Shown: positions 7,935 to 17,980 of the stretch, in pieces | Numbering within the stretch: the first letter of the stretch is position 1 | How the letters are laid out: the number at the start of each line of letters is the position of its first letter | Assembly (NCBI RefSeq): GCF_015291725.1 | Contig: NZ_CP030038.1 | Span: 1,663,001 to 1,727,000, forward strand | Reading direction: 5' to 3' | DNA from: Bradyrhizobium sp. CCBAU 51765 | Lineage (GTDB): Bacteria > Pseudomonadota > Alphaproteobacteria > Rhizobiales > Xanthobacteraceae | DNA: 64,000 bases | Notes under the pieces: model-generated | What the model was told of the DNA's origin: nothing | Database searches by the model: none | What the model saw: the letters and a program-made list of their open reading frames with translations, nothing else | Translations under genes and position numbers: made by a program

Positions 7935-10900
7935 TCAGGCTGCCCTGCGTGCGAGTAACCGGCCGAGCGGTGTGTTGGGCTGCGCGACGGCCGCCGTCAG
8001 CAGCGCGACGAGATCGTCCATCCACTCGCCGACTATTCGGCCCGCGAGCAACTCGCGCTTGTAGTTGCATGAGCCGGTGATGCCGGTCGGCCGTTCCTTG
8101 AGCATCAGCGACAGCCGGGTCTGGTCGATCGGCAGCACCGGCTGGCCTTCGCGGGCGATGTTGCCGATCGATCCTGTCGCGAGATCGGGAAGATCGAGCG
8201 GCTGGCGCAGCGGATTCTGCAGCGTGAAATAGACCTGCAGCAGCGAGGCCGGATCGATCCCCTCCTGCTCCAGATGGTCGGCCAGGATACTGAACGGCAG
8301 CTCCTGCCGCGCATGCGCGTCGAGCACGCTCTGGCGCACCCGCACCAGGGCCTGCGCGAACGACAGCTCCGGCGTGATCGTCGTACGGACGATCACCGTG
8401 TTCTCGAACGGGCCGATGATGCGGTCGGTGTCCGGCTGGGCTCGATTGGCCATGGCGGTCGCGACCGCGATGTCGGTGCGGCCCGTCCGCGCCAGCAGCA
8501 TGCCCTTCAGGCCGGTGAGCAGGCACATGAACAGCGTGCAATTGTGCCGGCCGGCGAACGCCGTGAGCCGGCCGACCAGTTCACGCTCGAGGCTGACCGG
8601 ATGGTGCCCGGTGGATGCGCCCGGGCGTGCTTCGCCGTCGAAGACGGGACCCGCTCCGCGCAAATTCTCCGTCCAGTCTGACGCCTGGCGGCGGGCGGCG
8701 TCGGTATCGCACCACCAGCGCTGCCAGCGTGCGACAGCCGAATAAGCCGCTGGCGGCTTCGGCAGCGGCGCCGACGGATATCCGGCCAGCGCCGCATACC
8801 GGCTCGACAATTCCTCGAACAGCACGCCGATCGACCAGCCGTCGACAACGGCGTGATGCAGCGTCAGCAAGAGCACGTGGTCGTCGTCGTGGAGCCGCAA
8901 TAACCGGGCGCGCAGCAGCGGCGCGCGCGTGGTGTCGATCGGGGTATAGGTCTCCTGCTCGATCAGGAGATTGATCTTCCTGAGTTCGAGCGCCCTGCGC
9001 CGCTTGTTGTTGTGGGGCTGACCGTCGCCGATCGTCTCGACGGTCATGACGGGGCCAAGGGCGCGAGGCGCGACGATGCGGCTTTCGGGCTCCTCGCCGT
9101 TCCAGGTGAACGCGGTCCGCAGCGATTCGTGCCGGCGCACGACGTCGTCGATCGCCTTTGCCAGGGCGACCGGATCGAGCGGGCCCTCTAGACGGAACGC
9201 GAAGGGCAGGTTGAACAACGGCAGCTCCGGCAGATTCCGCTCGATCCGCAGCATCTGGTCCTGCGCGATGGAAAGCGCAGGAGGCCCGCTCGCGGCCAAT
9301 CGCGGCACGCCTGCGACAGGCTTGTGCGGCTTCGCCGCCACGGCCTCGTCGACCCGCCGAGCGAGCTCCTCGATCGTCGGTGCCTCGAAGATGGTCTTGA
9401 TCGGCAGCGACACGCCAAGCGCGCGCGCAACGCGCGCCATCGCCTGGCCGGCCAGCAGCGAATGGCCGCCGAGATCAAAGAAATTGTCGGTCACACCGAT
9501 GCTCTCCAGCTTCAGCAGGTCGACCCAGATGTCGGAGAGCACCTTTTCGGTGAAGCGCCGCGCCGGCACGGCCGCGTCCGGCCCGGACGTTTCCGGCGGG
9601 GCGGAGGCCAGCAGCGCGGAGCGGTCGATCTTGCCGTGGGCGTTGAGCGGCACCTGGTCCAGGAACAGGAAGGCGGACGGGATGGCGTGGGCTGACAGCC
9701 TGGCTTTCAGGAATTCGCGCAGCTCGCTGGCGCTGCTCCGGCGGCCGGGCTTGGCGACGATGTGGGCGATCAGCCTGATATCGCCGCTCGCCTCGCGGCG
9801 CGGCTCGACGATGCCGGCGCGCACGCCTGGATGATCGGCAAGCGCGTTCTCGATCTCCTTGAGCTCGATACGATGGCCGCGGATCTTGACCTGGTGGTCG
9901 GCACGGCCGAGGCATTCGATCGTCCCGTCGGCGCGGCGCCGGGCGAGATCGCCAGTCCGGTAGAGTCGGCTGCCTTGCTGGCGCGAGAACGGATCGGGGA
10001 GGAAGCGCTGCCGGCTTTGCGCGGGATCGTTGACATAGCCGCGGCCGACGCCGGCACCGCCGACGCAGAGTTCGCCGGTCACGCCGATCGGCTGCGGCTG
10101 GAGGTTTGCGTCGAGCACGTAGAGCTGGGTGTTCGGCAGCGGCGCGCCGACCGGAACGTTGCCGGTCGCGACCGCCGGGGCCTTGCTCAGGCGATGCAGG
10201 GAGACGTCGTCGGAGCACTCCGACGCGCCATAGGCATTGATCACCGGCACTTTCGGACAGCGGGCGAACCACGCGCGGCAGAGCTCGACGGGCAACGGCT
10301 CTCCGGTCGAGATCAGGAGACGCAACCTGGAGAAGGCGCGCAGCACCGGCACTTCCTCCAGGCGATCGAGAATGACGCGCAGCAGCGAAGGCACGATCTC
10401 GAGCACCGTGATGCCCTCACGCTCGATCTCCCGCGCCAGCAGGATCGGGTCCCGCGCGATCGCGTTGCCGCAGACATGCACGCGCGCGCCGACCATCGGC
10501 CCGGCGAGGAATTGCCAGACCGAGATGACGAAGCTCTGCGGCGCGGTCTGCGCGATCACGTCACCGGCGGAGAGGTCGAGCTCGGAGATGAGCGAAGCGA
10601 GGTGGTTCGACAGGCCGCGCTGCTCGATCATGACGCCCTTCGGCGCGCCGGAGGAGCCGGACGTATAGACGAGATAGGCGAGGCTGGAGGCGGCCCGCGC
10701 TGCGGCGCGAGCGGGCTTGGTCACCCCCGAGGCAATCGCGTCTTCGAGCGCGGCCACCTGGATGCGTTCGACCAGCGGCTCGAGCAGTGTCTCGACCATG
10801 GCGGACTGAGCCCGTCCGGTCAGCAGCACGCGGGCACAGCTCGATCCGAGGATGGTCGTGAGCTGGGCGGTCGGCTGGTCGGGATCGAGATTGAGGAAAG

Positions 10901-13900
10901 CCGCGCCGACGCGCTGCACCGCGATCATCGCAGCGAGCAGGTCGGGCCCGCGCTCCGCGAGCAAGGCGACGACGCTCTCGGCGCCGATACCCTCACGGGT
11001 CAGCCAGCGCGCGGCCGCCAGGCTGCGGTGCGCCAGCTCACGATAGCTCAGGGAGGTGCGGCCGTCCGACACCGCAACAGCGTTCGGCGTCTTCCTCGTC
11101 TGGCGTGCGAAGCGTTCGCTCAAATTGCCGCGCGTCGTGAAATTGGCCGGCACGCCCCGGCCCTTCGCCAGCAACAGCCGGCGTTCGGCCTCGGTCAGCA
11201 GCGGCAGGCGCGAGATGCGCTGTTCCGGATTGGCGATGACGGCCTTGAGCAGAGTCCTGAGCTGGGCGGCCATGCCTGCGATCGTCGCGGCGTCGAACAG
11301 ATCGGTGGCGTATTCGAAGAACCCGCTGAAGCGGCCATCGGCCTCGACCAGTTCGAGCGTAATGTCGAAGCGCGCCACCTTCGGATCGATTTCCAGCCGC
11401 CGTGCCGACAGGCCGGGAAAGCGTGCCGTCTCGATCGAGGCGTTCTGCAGGATGAACATGATCCGAAACAGCGGATTGCCGTCGCTGCGGCGCGCGATCT
11501 GGAGCGTGCGCAACACCTCCTCGATCGGGAGGTCCTGGTTGCGATAGGCGTCCAACGTGACCTGTCGCACCCGCCGCAACATCTCGCCGAAGCTCGGATC
11601 GCCGCTGAAATCGTTGCGCAGGATGAGGGTGTTGGCGAACAGCCCGATCAGGCGCTCGCTCTCGATCTGGTTGCGGTTGGCGATCAGCGATCCCGTCGCG
11701 ACATCCTCATGCGAGGTGTGGCGGAACAACAGGCACTGGAAGGCCGCCAGCAGCGTCATGAACGGTGTGACGCCCTGGCTCTGGCTCAGTGCGCGCAGAT
11801 CGCCCGACAGCGTTCTGGAAAATTCGAGATAGTGGCGCGCGCCGTGACCGCTCCAGACCTCCGGCCTGGGCCGGTCCGTTCGCAGCGGCAGCGTGGTGAC
11901 GCCGTTGAGCTTGGCCCTCCAATAATCGAGCTGCTCCTTCGCCGCCGGCGTCTGCGCCCAGCTCTGCTGCCAGAGCGCGAAGTCGCGATATTGGAACGCA
12001 GGCGGAGGCAGCGCGGCCGGTTGCGTCTTGCGTGCCGCGGCGTAGTGGACGGCAAGCTCCTCCCAGAACAGCCGCTGCGACCAGCCGTCGGTGACGAGAT
12101 GATGGACGTTGACCAACAGCGCATGGCTGTTTCCGTCGAACGACAGCAACGTGACCTTCAGCGGCGGCTCGTGAGCCAGGTCGAACGGATGTTGCGCGAG
12201 CTTGAGCGCCTCGCGCCGGACAACCGCCAGCCGCTTGCCGGCAGGGCAGGGCTTGAGCCTGATGCGCGCGAGTTGCGGCAGTGATGACAGCACAAGCTGC
12301 ACCGGTTCGCCCCGACGTTCGATGAAGATTGTGCGCAGCGCCTCATGGCGTGTGCAGATCGCAGTGAGGCTCGCAGAAAGCGCGGCGACGTCGACCGGGC
12401 CGTCGAGCAGCGCAACTTCGACGACATTGTAATTGTAACGGGTCGGGTCGAGCCGCGAGAGGACGTACATCCGCTGCTGCTGGAACGACAGCGGTGCGTC
12501 TACGCCCGTAGCGGGGCGCCAGGCCGGCAGCGCCGCCTCGCGCCGGCTCGCGGCGGTTTCGATCCGCGCCGCAAGTGCTACGACCGTGGTGCAATCGAAG
12601 ATGTCCTCGAACGAGAACTCGACATTGAAACGTTCGCGCAGGCGCGAGCGCATCTGCGTCACCGCGAGCGAGTCTGCGCCGAGCGCGAAGACGTCCTGGT
12701 CGGCGCCGAGCTGCGGCAGCTCCAGCAGACCGGCCCAGATTTCGGCGAGCTGGGCCTCCATCGCATTGTGCGGCAGCCGGGTCTCGTCACGGCCGTCTAC
12801 TGCTGCAATCAGTCCGGCCAGCGCACCGCGTTTGACCTTGCCGCTGGCGCCCTTCGGCAGTGCCGCGACGCTGCGGATCAGGCTCGGGACCTTGTAGGCT
12901 GCGAGCCGCTTTCGTGCGAACTGGCGCAGCTGGTCGGAAGTGGCCTCGGAATTCGGCCGCAGCACCACGACGGCGGCGACGTTCTCGCCAAGCTTCGGGT
13001 GCGGCACGGCAAACACGCCGGCCTCCAGCACCGCCGGGTGGCCGAGCAGGATTTCTTCCACCTCCAGCGGCGAGATCTTCTGCCCACCGCGGTTGATGAC
13101 GTCCTTGATGCGGCCGACGATGAAGAGATAGCCGTCGGCATCGAGATAGCCGAGGTCGCCGGTCCGGAACCAGCCATTGCGGAACGCAGCCTGCGTCGCC
13201 GCCTCGTCATTATAATAGCCGCGGCTCATGTTGGGCCCGCGCAGCATGATCTCGCCGCGTGCGCCGTTTGCAAGCGTGCGGCCCGTCTCGTCCATGATCG
13301 CGATCTCGGGGCCGGCGGCGCGGCCGACCGATCCGACCTTGCGCAGCTCGAACGGATTGGCCGCGATCTGCGAGGCCGCTTCCGTCATCCCGTAGGTCTC
13401 CAGCACGGGAACGCCGAACGTCGCCTCCAGCCCTCGAAGAATCGCAGGCGCGAGCGAGGCCGAGGCCGAGCGGATCACGCGCAGCGACGACGACCGGGCA
13501 CGGTCCGGGTTCGCTTCCGCCGCCGTCAGCAATGCGCGATGAATGGTCGGCACCGCCGTGTACCAGGTCGGTTGCAGCTCCCGCATCCAGCCGAAGAAGG
13601 ACGAAGAATCGAAGCCGTCGGTGCAGATCACGCTGGAGCCAGCGGCCAGCGCCGTGAGAAGGCCGGAGATCAAGCCATGGGCATGAAACAGCGGCAGGAC
13701 GTTGAGCAGGCGATCGCGCGACGTGAGCGACAGCACATGGCCGGCATTGTAAGCGGACAGGCAGACATTGCGATGCGTCAGCGGCACCATCTTCGGCCGC
13801 GCCGCCGTGCCTGACGTCAACAGGATGAACGCATCGTCGTCGCCGCGCGAGGGACCACTGGTGCTCGCCGGCCCGACCGAGGGGCCGATGAACGCGCAAC

Positions 13901-14378
13901 CGCCGAGATCGTCTTCCGGCCCCGGCACGAAATCGATCACCGCGATATCGAGCGTCCTGGCGACGTCGCGGCTCGCCGAGTTCATGTCGGCCCGGGTCAC
14001 GAGCGCCGCCAGCTTCAATTCGCTGAAATAACGTTGCAGCTCGTCCGCCGTCAGATCCGGACTGACGGGGATGCATACGGCGGCCGACGCGACCGCGATC
14101 AATGCCAACGCGCTGTCGGCGCCACGCGGCAGTGCAACTGCAATGCGGTCCGCAGGCGCGATGCCGAGCCCGCGCAGCGTGCCGATCAGATCCTGCGTCC
14201 GGTCGCCCAAGGTGCGGTAGGTGAGAACCGGCCGGCCAGGCGCGAGGAGTGCGGGCGCCGCCGGTGTCCTGCGCGCGTAGAACTCGAGAAGGCCGCTGAT
14301 ATGCGCGAATATCTTCGTTTCGGCCGTCGCACCGGCTGATCCTTCGTCTGCTCCGGATGCAATGTCCGACAACGCCAT
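7935..14378 (-). CDS. Nonribosomal peptide synthetase, A-T-C-A-T-C
   Basis: 2147 residues from the ATG at 14378 (MALSDIASG); the frame runs back to 14537 without family similarity. Order of domains: an acyl-CoA-ligase-like adenylation domain (core LLTSGTAARPKMVPLTH near residue 188); carrier (GADSL near 566); condensation domain (HHLVTDG near 761); second adenylation domain (YTSGSSGAPKG near 1243); carrier (LGGHSLLAG near 1639); final condensation domain (HHAVVDG near 1844). There is no thioesterase or reductase. The first A domain has no preceding C domain, so it is a loading module; the last C domain must pass the chain to a free amine/alcohol or another protein. The second A domain has Val where the alpha-amino-binding Asp235 is expected (FVISVWQ). 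The product is unknown. Confidence 0.9.
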   Translation of the reverse strand: MALSDIASGADEGSAGATAETKIFAHISGLLEFYARRTPAAPALLAPGRPVLTYRTLGDRTQDLIGTLRGLGIAPADRIAVALPRGADSALALIAVASAAVCIPVSPDLTADELQRYFSELKLAALVTRADMNSASRDVARTLDIAVIDFVPGPEDDLGGCAFIGPSVGPASTSGPSRGDDDAFILLTSGTAARPKMVPLTHRNVCLSAYNAGHVLSLTSRDRLLNVLPLFHAHGLISGLLTALAAGSSVICTDGFDSSSFFGWMRELQPTWYTAVPTIHRALLTAAEANPDRARSSSLRVIRSASASLAPAILRGLEATFGVPVLETYGMTEAASQIAANPFELRKVGSVGRAAGPEIAIMDETGRTLANGARGEIMLRGPNMSRGYYNDEAATQAAFRNGWFRTGDLGYLDADGYLFIVGRIKDVINRGGQKISPLEVEEILLGHPAVLEAGVFAVPHPKLGENVAAVVVLRPNSEATSDQLRQFARKRLAAYKVPSLIRSVAALPKGASGKVKRGALAGLIAAVDGRDETRLPHNAMEAQLAEIWAGLLELPQLGADQDVFALGADSLAVTQMRSRLRERFNVEFSFEDIFDCTTVVALAARIETAASRREAALPAWRPATGVDAPLSFQQQRMYVLSRLDPTRYNYNVVEVALLDGPVDVAALSASLTAICTRHEALRTIFIERRGEPVQLVLSSLPQLARIRLKPCPAGKRLAVVRREALKLAQHPFDLAHEPPLKVTLLSFDGNSHALLVNVHHLVTDGWSQRLFWEELAVHYAAARKTQPAALPPPAFQYRDFALWQQSWAQTPAAKEQLDYWRAKLNGVTTLPLRTDRPRPEVWSGHGARHYLEFSRTLSGDLRALSQSQGVTPFMTLLAAFQCLLFRHTSHEDVATGSLIANRNQIESERLIGLFANTLILRNDFSGDPSFGEMLRRVRQVTLDAYRNQDLPIEEVLRTLQIARRSDGNPLFRIMFILQNASIETARFPGLSARRLEIDPKVARFDITLELVEADGRFSGFFEYATDLFDAATIAGMAAQLRTLLKAVIANPEQRISRLPLLTEAERRLLLAKGRGVPANFTTRGNLSERFARQTRKTPNAVAVSDGRTSLSYRELAHRSLAAARWLTREGIGAESVVALLAERGPDLLAAMIAVQRVGAAFLNLDPDQPTAQLTTILGSSCARVLLTGRAQSAMVETLLEPLVERIQVAALEDAIASGVTKPARAAARAASSLAYLVYTSGSSGAPKGVMIEQRGLSNHLASLISELDLSAGDVIAQTAPQSFVISVWQFLAGPMVGARVHVCGNAIARDPILLAREIEREGITVLEIVPSLLRVILDRLEEVPVLRAFSRLRLLISTGEPLPVELCRAWFARCPKVPVINAYGASECSDDVSLHRLSKAPAVATGNVPVGAPLPNTQLYVLDANLQPQPIGVTGELCVGGAGVGRGYVNDPAQSRQRFLPDPFSRQQGSRLYRTGDLARRRADGTIECLGRADHQVKIRGHRIELKEIENALADHPGVRAGIVEPRREASGDIRLIAHIVAKPGRRSSASELREFLKARLSAHAIPSAFLFLDQVPLNAHGKIDRSALLASAPPETSGPDAAVPARRFTEKVLSDIWVDLLKLESIGVTDNFFDLGGHSLLAGQAMARVARALGVSLPIKTIFEAPTIEELARRVDEAVAAKPHKPVAGVPRLAASGPPALSIAQDQMLRIERNLPELPLFNLPFAFRLEGPLDPVALAKAIDDVVRRHESLRTAFTWNGEEPESRIVAPRALGPVMTVETIGDGQPHNNKRRRALELRKINLLIEQETYTPIDTTRAPLLRARLLRLHDDDHVLLLTLHHAVVDGWSIGVLFEELSSRYAALAGYPSAPLPKPPAAYSAVARWQRWWCDTDAARRQASDWTENLRGAGPVFDGEARPGASTGHHPVSLERELVGRLTAFAGRHNCTLFMCLLTGLKGMLLARTGRTDIAVATAMANRAQPDTDRIIGPFENTVIVRTTITPELSFAQALVRVRQSVLDAHARQELPFSILADHLEQEGIDPASLLQVYFTLQNPLRQPLDLPDLATGSIGNIAREGQPVLPIDQTRLSLMLKERPTGITGSCNYKRELLAGRIVGEWMDDLVALLTAAVAQPNTPLGRLLARRAA

Positions 14379-14514
14379 TCCCTTTTGATCCGATTGGGCT
14401 ATTCTTCCAAGAAGTTGGGGAACGCGTCCAGTCCGAGGTGAAGTTTGAGCCCCAAAATCTGTGGTTGAGGGGCATCGGAGCCCTTCGACGGAGTGATGGT
14501 CGGGCAGAATCACC

Positions 14515-17500
14515 ATGCTGGAGAATGAGCCGGGCACGGGGACGGAAGGCGAGCTGAAGCGCTGGCTCGACGGTATCGGCCTCGGTCACTACACCGATCT
14601 CTTCGCGCAGCACCGTCTCGATCTCGACGTGATCGGGGACCTGACCGAATCCGATCTGGTCGAACTCGGATTGCCGCTCGGCGATCGCAAGCGGATCCAG
14701 CGGGCGATGGCGGCGCTGTTTCAAGCGGAAACGGCGGAGGCGCCAATCGAGGCGGTGCGTCCGCAAGCACGGGCGGAGGTCGGAGCCGAACGGCGCCAGC
14801 TCACCACGATGTTCTGCGACATGGTGGATTCCACCTCGCTGTCCGCGCAGTTCGATCCCGAAGACGTCCGCGACATGATTGCGGGCTTCCGCGAAACCTG
14901 CGTTCGCGTGGTCAAGCATTATGAGGGCTTTGCCGCCCGTTTCGTCGGCGACGGTATCCTGGTCTATTTCGGCTATCCGACCGCACATGAGGACGATGCC
15001 GAGCGCGCGGTGCGCGCCGGGCTCGAGATCGTGCGGGTGCTGTCGACGGCGCACGCGGTCGAGCAGCGCGGTGCGCTCGGCCATTCACCCGCAGTCCGTA
15101 TCGGGATCGCGACCGGCCTCGTCGTGGTAGGCGACCTCGTCGGGCAGGGCACCGAAGAACGCGACTCCGCGGTCGGCGAAACCGTCAATCTCGCTGCGCG
15201 CCTGCAGGCCCTGGCGCCGCCCAATGGCGTGGTGATCTCGGCTGCGACGCAGTCGCTGCTGAAGGGGAAGTTCGACTACCGCAATCTCGGCGTCCATGTC
15301 CTGAAGGGGATCCCCGAGAAGGCACAGGCCTGGCACGTGGTGCGCGCCTCGCGGGTGGAGACCCGCTTCGCCGCCGCCAGGGGCTCGCGGTTGACGCCGC
15401 TCGTCAACCGCGAGGAGGAGATCGCGCTGTTGATGGGGCGCTGGCAGCAGGCCAAGGACGGCGACGGCCAGGTCGTGGTCAAGTTCGGCGAGCCCGGCAT
15501 CGGCAAGTCGCGCATCATCCAGGAGATCTTCGAGCGGATATCGGGCGACCGCCATGGACAAGTCTCGCTCCAATGCTCGCCCTACTACACCTCCACGGCG
15601 TTCCATCCGTTCGTCGACCAGCTCAAATTCTCCCTCGGCCTCGATCGCGAGGAGTCGTCCGCGCTGTCGCTCGCGAGCCTTGAGACCGCGATCGCCGCCG
15701 CTCATGGCGACATCGAGCAGGTCACGCCGCTGTTTGCCGCGCTGCTGTCGATACCGACCGGGAACCGCTATCCGCCGCTCGAACTGTCGCCGCGGCAGCA
15801 GAAGGATGCGACCGTCGTGGCGCTAGTCGACCACTTCCTCGGCCTTGCGCGCGAGATGCCGCTGGTGATCGCGTTCGAGGACCTGCACTGGATCGACCCG
15901 ACGTCCCGCGAAGTGATCGACCTTCTGGTCGACCGGGTGCAGAACCGGCCGATCCTGGTCATCATCACCGCGCGCTCCGAATTCCAGCCGAGCTGGAACG
16001 CGCATTCACACATCACCACCGTGGTCCTGAACCGCCTGAGCCGGCAATTGCGCACGACGCTGGTCGAGCGCGTGGCGGGACGCGAGCTGCCCAAGGAGGT
16101 CGTCGAGGAGATCATCGTCAAGACCGACGGCGTGCCGCTGTTTTTGGAAGAGCTGACCAAGACGGTTCTCGAATCCGACCTGCTGACCGAGCGGCACGGG
16201 CGCTATGTGCTGTCCGGGCCGTGGCGGCAGCTTGCAATCCCGGCAACCCTGACCGACTCGCTGATGGCGCGGCTCGACCGGATGGGACCGTTCAAGCGGA
16301 TCGCGCAGATCGGCGCCACGATAGGTCGCGAGTTCTCCTACGAGACGCTGCACGCCGTCGCCAACACGCCGGCCGAGCAGATCGTGGCGGCACTCAATCA
16401 TCTGGAGGATGCGGGGCTGATCATGCGCCGCGGCCATCCACCGGACGCGCTCTACTCCTTCAAGCACGTGATGATCCAGAACGCCGCGCATGCGAGCCTG
16501 TTGCACAGCGAGCGGCGCAAGCTGCATTCCCGGATCGTGCAGGTGCTTTCCGAATTGTATCCGGAGAAGTCCGAGCGCGAGCCGGAGCTGCTCGCCCATC
16601 ACCTGACCGAATCCGGCCAGAGCGAGGGCGCCGCCAGCTTTTGGCTGAAGGCCGGCAAGCAGGCGGCGAGGAGCGGCGCCAATCTGGAGGCGATCGGCCA
16701 TCTGCGCCGCGGCCTCAGCGTCGTGCACGCCAGCGCGGGCATACCGGGGGCCGACGTGATGGAGCTCGAGCTGCGCATCGCATTGGGCAATTCGCTGATT
16801 GCCGCCAAGGGCTATGCGGTGCAGGAAGTCGAGGAAAACTACATCCGCGCGCTGGAGCTCGGCCATCAGCTCGATGACGACGAAAAGGTCTTCGCGGCCA
16901 CTCGCGGACTCTGGGTGTGCCATTTCATCCGCGCCGATCTCACCCGCGCGCACGATCTCAGCGTCGAGTTGTTGAGATTCGCCAAGCGGCAGCGGCTGAG
17001 CGAGCGTTCGCAGCCGGCGCAGCAGACCGGGTATCTGATCGAGGCGCACCGTTCGATCGCGATGACCATGCTCTATCGCGGCCGCTTTGCCGCCTCGCAG
17101 CATCATCTGCACCGCTGCATCAATCTCTACAGCCCCGATTTGCACTCCGACCTGATGGAGCGGCACGGCACCGATCCCGGCGTCGTCTCGCTGTCCTATC
17201 TCGGCTATCTCCTCTGGTTCCTCGGCCGGCCCGACGCGGCGCGCCAGCACAGCGAGCAGGCGATCGCCAATGCCGAGAAGATCCGCCATCCCTTCACGCT
17301 CGCCTTTGCGCTCGTGTTCGGCGCCTATCTCTGCCAGCATCTGCGTGACGTCGAGGGTACGCGCGACCACGCCAACCGCGCCATGATCATCGCCAGCGAG
17401 CACAATTTCCTGCACTGGAAGCAGCAGGCGACGATCCTGCGCGGCTGGGCGCTGACGCAGCTCGGCGAGACCGACGAAGGCCTCAGCCAGATGCGCTTCG

Positions 17501-17979
17501 GTCTCGACGAGTACGAGGCGATGGATTCCTGGCTCGCCGGCTGCTGGTTCCGCTGCCTGCTCGCGGAAGCCTACGCCAAGGTCGGGATGCGGGATGCCGC
17601 CTTGCGCGCGCTGGACGGCGCGCTCGCAATCGCGCGGCGGACCGGTGATCATTCCTACCTCGCCGAGGTCTATCGCCTTCAAGGCGAGATCATCCTGTCG
17701 GATGGCGATCCCGCCTCGGTGCAGGAGGCCGAGGAGCTGTTCGCCCAGTCGCTGGCGACAGCGCGCAAGCAGGGTGCGCTGTCCTGGGAGCTTCGCACCG
17801 CCGTCAGCCTCGCGCGCCTGTCGCTCGAAGCCGGCAGGCGCGAGCACGCAAGTCTCCTGCTCGCGCCGGTCGTGGGCAAGTTCAGCGAAGGTTTTAACAC
17901 GCCGGACCTGAAGCAGGCGATGCAGCTCGTGACCGAGCTCGGGACCGACACGCCCGCGCGCGAACAGGCCGATCTGTGA
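14515..17979 (+). CDS. SAM domain-class III cyclase-AAA ATPase-TPR signalling protein
   Basis: 1154 residues. Residues about 11-68 are a SAM domain (LKRWLDGIGLGHYTDLF, ending in DRKRIQRAM). About 90-280 form a class III adenylate/guanylate cyclase domain with metal site FCDMVDSTSLS, FVGDGILVYFG and the catalytic VNLAARL. Residues from about 300 hold an AAA/STAND-like ATPase with P-loop GEPGIGKSR and Walker B LVIAFEDLHWID. The C-terminal half is helical tetratricopeptide-like repeat. The whole is a common rhizobial architecture. All cyclase residues look intact. Its stop is one base before the next gene, so both are likely co-transcribed. The activating signal is unknown. Confidence 0.88.
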   Translation: MLENEPGTGTEGELKRWLDGIGLGHYTDLFAQHRLDLDVIGDLTESDLVELGLPLGDRKRIQRAMAALFQAETAEAPIEAVRPQARAEVGAERRQLTTMFCDMVDSTSLSAQFDPEDVRDMIAGFRETCVRVVKHYEGFAARFVGDGILVYFGYPTAHEDDAERAVRAGLEIVRVLSTAHAVEQRGALGHSPAVRIGIATGLVVVGDLVGQGTEERDSAVGETVNLAARLQALAPPNGVVISAATQSLLKGKFDYRNLGVHVLKGIPEKAQAWHVVRASRVETRFAAARGSRLTPLVNREEEIALLMGRWQQAKDGDGQVVVKFGEPGIGKSRIIQEIFERISGDRHGQVSLQCSPYYTSTAFHPFVDQLKFSLGLDREESSALSLASLETAIAAAHGDIEQVTPLFAALLSIPTGNRYPPLELSPRQQKDATVVALVDHFLGLAREMPLVIAFEDLHWIDPTSREVIDLLVDRVQNRPILVIITARSEFQPSWNAHSHITTVVLNRLSRQLRTTLVERVAGRELPKEVVEEIIVKTDGVPLFLEELTKTVLESDLLTERHGRYVLSGPWRQLAIPATLTDSLMARLDRMGPFKRIAQIGATIGREFSYETLHAVANTPAEQIVAALNHLEDAGLIMRRGHPPDALYSFKHVMIQNAAHASLLHSERRKLHSRIVQVLSELYPEKSEREPELLAHHLTESGQSEGAASFWLKAGKQAARSGANLEAIGHLRRGLSVVHASAGIPGADVMELELRIALGNSLIAAKGYAVQEVEENYIRALELGHQLDDDEKVFAATRGLWVCHFIRADLTRAHDLSVELLRFAKRQRLSERSQPAQQTGYLIEAHRSIAMTMLYRGRFAASQHHLHRCINLYSPDLHSDLMERHGTDPGVVSLSYLGYLLWFLGRPDAARQHSEQAIANAEKIRHPFTLAFALVFGAYLCQHLRDVEGTRDHANRAMIIASEHNFLHWKQQATILRGWALTQLGETDEGLSQMRFGLDEYEAMDSWLAGCWFRCLLAEAYAKVGMRDAALRALDGALAIARRTGDHSYLAEVYRLQGEIILSDGDPASVQEAEELFAQSLATARKQGALSWELRTAVSLARLSLEAGRREHASLLLAPVVGKFSEGFNTPDLKQAMQLVTELGTDTPAREQADL

Positions 17980-17980
17980 C

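Noticed and set aside
9762-12284. 840-codon open frame on the plus strand
   Set aside because: It lies antisense to the peptide synthetase, has arginine/aspartate/alanine-biased nonsense composition and no domain; long antisense frames are expected in GC-rich genes.
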